Program-made: the position numbers and the translations under genes
Shown here: positions 33,478 to 35,934 of the stretch, piece after piece
How positions within the stretch are numbered: the first letter of the stretch is position 1
How the letters are laid out: every line of letters starts with the position of its first letter
The notes under the pieces: model-generated
Databases searched by the model: none
Told to the model about the DNA's origin: nothing
Seen by the model: the letters and a program-made list of their open reading frames with translations, nothing else
Origin: an uncultured Saprospiraceae bacterium
Lineage (GTDB): Bacteria; Bacteroidota; Bacteroidia; Chitinophagales; Saprospiraceae
NCBI GenBank assembly: GCA_937973995.1
Contig: CALJIQ010000313.1
Coordinates: forward strand, 1 to 35,934
Length of the DNA: 35,934 nucleotides
Direction: 5' to 3'

Positions 33478-35682
33478 TTGACGATGACCCGACTGTTTTT
33501 ATTATTCTTTTTGCTGGGTAACAACTTCCTAGCTGCACAAGAATTTGTAAATAGCTTTCCCACATTGTCTATAGAAAAAACAGAGGAAGTACTTTCTATA
33601 GATGGCAATGTAAAAGAAGCTGTCTGGTCTTCTGCAAAAAAAGCAACCAACTTCTGGTTACAAGCACCCATAGATGGTGAGCAAGCAAACCAGCAAACAG
33701 AAGTGCAGATGGCATACGATAATAAATTTATCTACATCGCTGCTACTTGTTGGGATGATAATAATTATGTAATCCAAACGCTCAAAAGAGATAACTTTGG
33801 AGAGAGCGATGCATTTGCTATTTTAATTGATCCGGTAAAAGAACAAACAAATGGTATTTTGTTCGCTGTCAATGCATTAGGAGCGCAAACAGAAGCCTTA
33901 TTGACGGAAGGTGGCGTTGATGATAGTTGGGATAATAAGTGGTTGGTTGGCGTAAAAAATTATGCAGATCGTTGGACGGTGGAGATGGCCATTCCTTATA
34001 AAACACTTCGCTTTAAGACAGGGATAGAGGAGTGGGGGATTAACTTTGTTCGGATAGAACCAGGAAGTAATGAAACGCATTCTTGGTCGCCTATACCTCG
34101 CCAATTTAATATTTTTGATTTAGGATATTTGGGTACGCTTTCTTGGGATCGACCACCTGTAAAAACGGGTAAAAATATTTCATTAATTCCTTATGCCACT
34201 GCTTCCTTAAATAGAGATTATCAACGTTTATCTACTACTATTCCTACTCTAAAACAAGAAGATTTTGAAGTGGGTGGAGATGCTAAAATTGCTTTATCTT
34301 CCACGTTGAATTTAGACCTCACCATCAATCCAGATTTTTCTCAAGTAGAAGTAGATCGACAAGTAACCAACCTTACTCGCTTCAATATTTTCTTCCCGGA
34401 ACGCCGTCAATTTTTTATTGAAAATGCCGATGTCTTTAATGACTTTGGACAGTTTGCGGAACGTCCCTTTTACTCTCGCCGTATTGGTTTGAATGAGTCG
34501 GGTAATACCATTCCTATTAAATATGGTTTGCGATTGAGTGGCAACGTCAATTCCAAATTGCGATTGGGATTGATGAATATGCACAGCAAATCCAACCTTA
34601 CTAATTATGGTCAAAACTATAGCGCACTTACCTTTCAACACCGACTTTGGAAACGTTCTTCTATAAAAGGAATTTTTTTAAATCGACAAGGTTTTTCTGA
34701 TGGAGAAACTTTGGAAGGAGATTATGGACGCAATGTTGGAGGGGAATTTAATTATAGTACGTCTGATGGAAAATGGAGAAGTCAGGTTGGATATATCCAT
34801 TCCTTGAAAGAAAATTTTGATAATAAAAATCGACACCTCTACGGTCGCTTTGATTATGACGGTGTCAATTTTAGAACTTTTTTTACGGTGCAACATATGG
34901 GAGAAAATTACTTCTCCGATATGGGATTTAATAGACGCTTGTTCAATTTTGATCCAACCACAGGTGAGACAATTCGAGTGGGGTTTACGCAGTTTGGCAA
35001 TATGCTGAACTACTACATCTATCCAAAAGATAGTAAAAATATTAATTTTCATTGGTCTGGTTTAGAGAACTTTGTGTACTTAAATCCTAATGGTAGCATT
35101 AATGAATGGTACACCCGATTACGTCATTTTTTCTTTTTTAAAAATACCAGCCAACTGCGTTTTCGGTTGAATAATAATTATGTGGATCTACTTTTTCCGT
35201 TTGCGTTAACTGCTACTCCTTTGCCAGTTAAGTCCTACAATATGACGGAGTTCAATGTTCAATTCAATACCGATTTACGAAAGCGATTGAACACGGAATG
35301 GTTTATCGTTTTTGGAGAATTTTATGAAGGAACAAAATTGACTTATCGAGGAAGTGTTTCCTATCGTGTACAACCGTGGGGGAATTTTTCATTAGGTATT
35401 GAACAGAATAATATCCGAATGCCGGAGCCCTACGGTAATCTAGATTTGACCTTAGCAACGGGTAGTATTGAAATTAATTTTGCGACTAATCTCTTCTTTA
35501 CCACCTTCCTACAATATAACACCCAAGCTGATAATTTTAATATCAATGCTCGTTTCCAATGGCGCTTTGCACCGATGTCTGATTTGTTTTTGGTCTATAC
35601 GGATAACTATTTGGTGGATGGTAAATTTGGACCTAAGACGAGGAGTTTGGTGTTGAAGGCTAATTATTGGTTGACGCTTTGA
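33478..35682 (+). CDS. CBM9-like / DUF5916 family protein (probable outer-membrane beta-barrel protein)
   Basis: 734 aa; signal peptide; LSIDGNVKEAVWSSAKKATNFWLQAPIDGEQANQQTEVQMAYDNKFIYIAATCWDD...; INPDFSQVEVDRQVTNLTRFNIFFPERRQFFIENADVF. Track start is TTG (33478); ATG at 33484 is an alternative. Confidence 0.88.
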   Translation: MTMTRLFLLFFLLGNNFLAAQEFVNSFPTLSIEKTEEVLSIDGNVKEAVWSSAKKATNFWLQAPIDGEQANQQTEVQMAYDNKFIYIAATCWDDNNYVIQTLKRDNFGESDAFAILIDPVKEQTNGILFAVNALGAQTEALLTEGGVDDSWDNKWLVGVKNYADRWTVEMAIPYKTLRFKTGIEEWGINFVRIEPGSNETHSWSPIPRQFNIFDLGYLGTLSWDRPPVKTGKNISLIPYATASLNRDYQRLSTTIPTLKQEDFEVGGDAKIALSSTLNLDLTINPDFSQVEVDRQVTNLTRFNIFFPERRQFFIENADVFNDFGQFAERPFYSRRIGLNESGNTIPIKYGLRLSGNVNSKLRLGLMNMHSKSNLTNYGQNYSALTFQHRLWKRSSIKGIFLNRQGFSDGETLEGDYGRNVGGEFNYSTSDGKWRSQVGYIHSLKENFDNKNRHLYGRFDYDGVNFRTFFTVQHMGENYFSDMGFNRRLFNFDPTTGETIRVGFTQFGNMLNYYIYPKDSKNINFHWSGLENFVYLNPNGSINEWYTRLRHFFFFKNTSQLRFRLNNNYVDLLFPFALTATPLPVKSYNMTEFNVQFNTDLRKRLNTEWFIVFGEFYEGTKLTYRGSVSYRVQPWGNFSLGIEQNNIRMPEPYGNLDLTLATGSIEINFATNLFFTTFLQYNTQADNFNINARFQWRFAPMSDLFLVYTDNYLVDGKFGPKTRSLVLKANYWLTL

Positions 35683-35686
35683 GGTG

Positions 35687-35886
35687 ATTGTTCTATTGTC
35701 TCATTGTTCCATTGTTCCATTGTACCATTGTACCATTGTACCATTGTACCATTGTTCCATTGTCTCATTGTCTCATTGTCTCATTGTACCATTGTCTCAT
35801 TGTCTCATTGTCTCATTGTTCCATTGTCTCATTGTTCCATTGTCTCATTGTTCCATTGTCTCATTGTTCCATTGTCTCATTGTCAG
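35687..35886 (+). repeat. Octamer tandem array 3 (24 full units plus a degenerate end)
   Basis: 8-bp register from 35687: ATTGTTCT, ATTGTCTC, ATTGTTCC x2, ATTGTACC x4, ATTGTTCC, ATTGTCTC x3, ATTGTACC, ATTGTCTC x3, then alternating ATTGTTCC/ATTGTCTC, ending ATTGTCAG. Confidence 0.97.
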
Positions 35887-35934
35887 AAATTATACAGAAT
35901 TATTGAAACAGTTGAGAACCGATCAGATCACCTT
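35884..35934 (+). repeat. Conserved array-flanking module, copy 2 (truncated by window end)
   Basis: CAGAAATTATACAGAATTATTGAAACAGTTGAGAACCGATCAGATCACCTT, ungapped match to the reverse complement of 5296-5346. Confidence 0.93.

Overview
The window is a ~36 kb chromosomal segment from a Bacteroidota bacterium. Family content suggests a Saprospiraceae-like organism, but taxonomy is inferred, not proven. Gene order: partial waaA/kdtA (-, left edge, missing from the ORF track); a 1206-aa LRR/lamin-tail-like protein with a T9SS type-B (CHU_C) C-terminus (-); a 276-aa T9SS type-A protein (-); a 770-aa SprB/PKD-type repeat protein without a T9SS tail (-); one giant 7329-aa multidomain surface protein (-, 22 kb); a dicarboxylate/amino acid:cation symporter (+); and a CBM9-like/DUF5916 outer-membrane-type protein (+). 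By my count the giant protein has an N-terminal carbohydrate-binding-like domain, a thioester-domain-like module, a CBM6/35-like domain nested in a PKD-like domain, 27 DUF11 repeats with acidic tails, three HYR-like repeats, 12 PKD-like 'WSPxxGL' repeats, two copies of an unassigned ~165-aa 'CLPF...WTVN...GNW' domain, and a CHU_C tail. The most unusual non-coding signal is a dispersed composite element. It consists of 8-bp tandem arrays (ATTGTTCT/ATTGTCTC/ATTGTTCC/ATTGTACC) at 4947-5097, 5347-5535 (inverted) and 35687-35886. Two of the arrays share the same ~50-bp flank, and the spacer between the two inverted arrays is packed with palindromes. A smaller inverted heptamer array precedes the symporter gene. 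Coordinates inside the giant ORF are approximate unless an exact motif is quoted.
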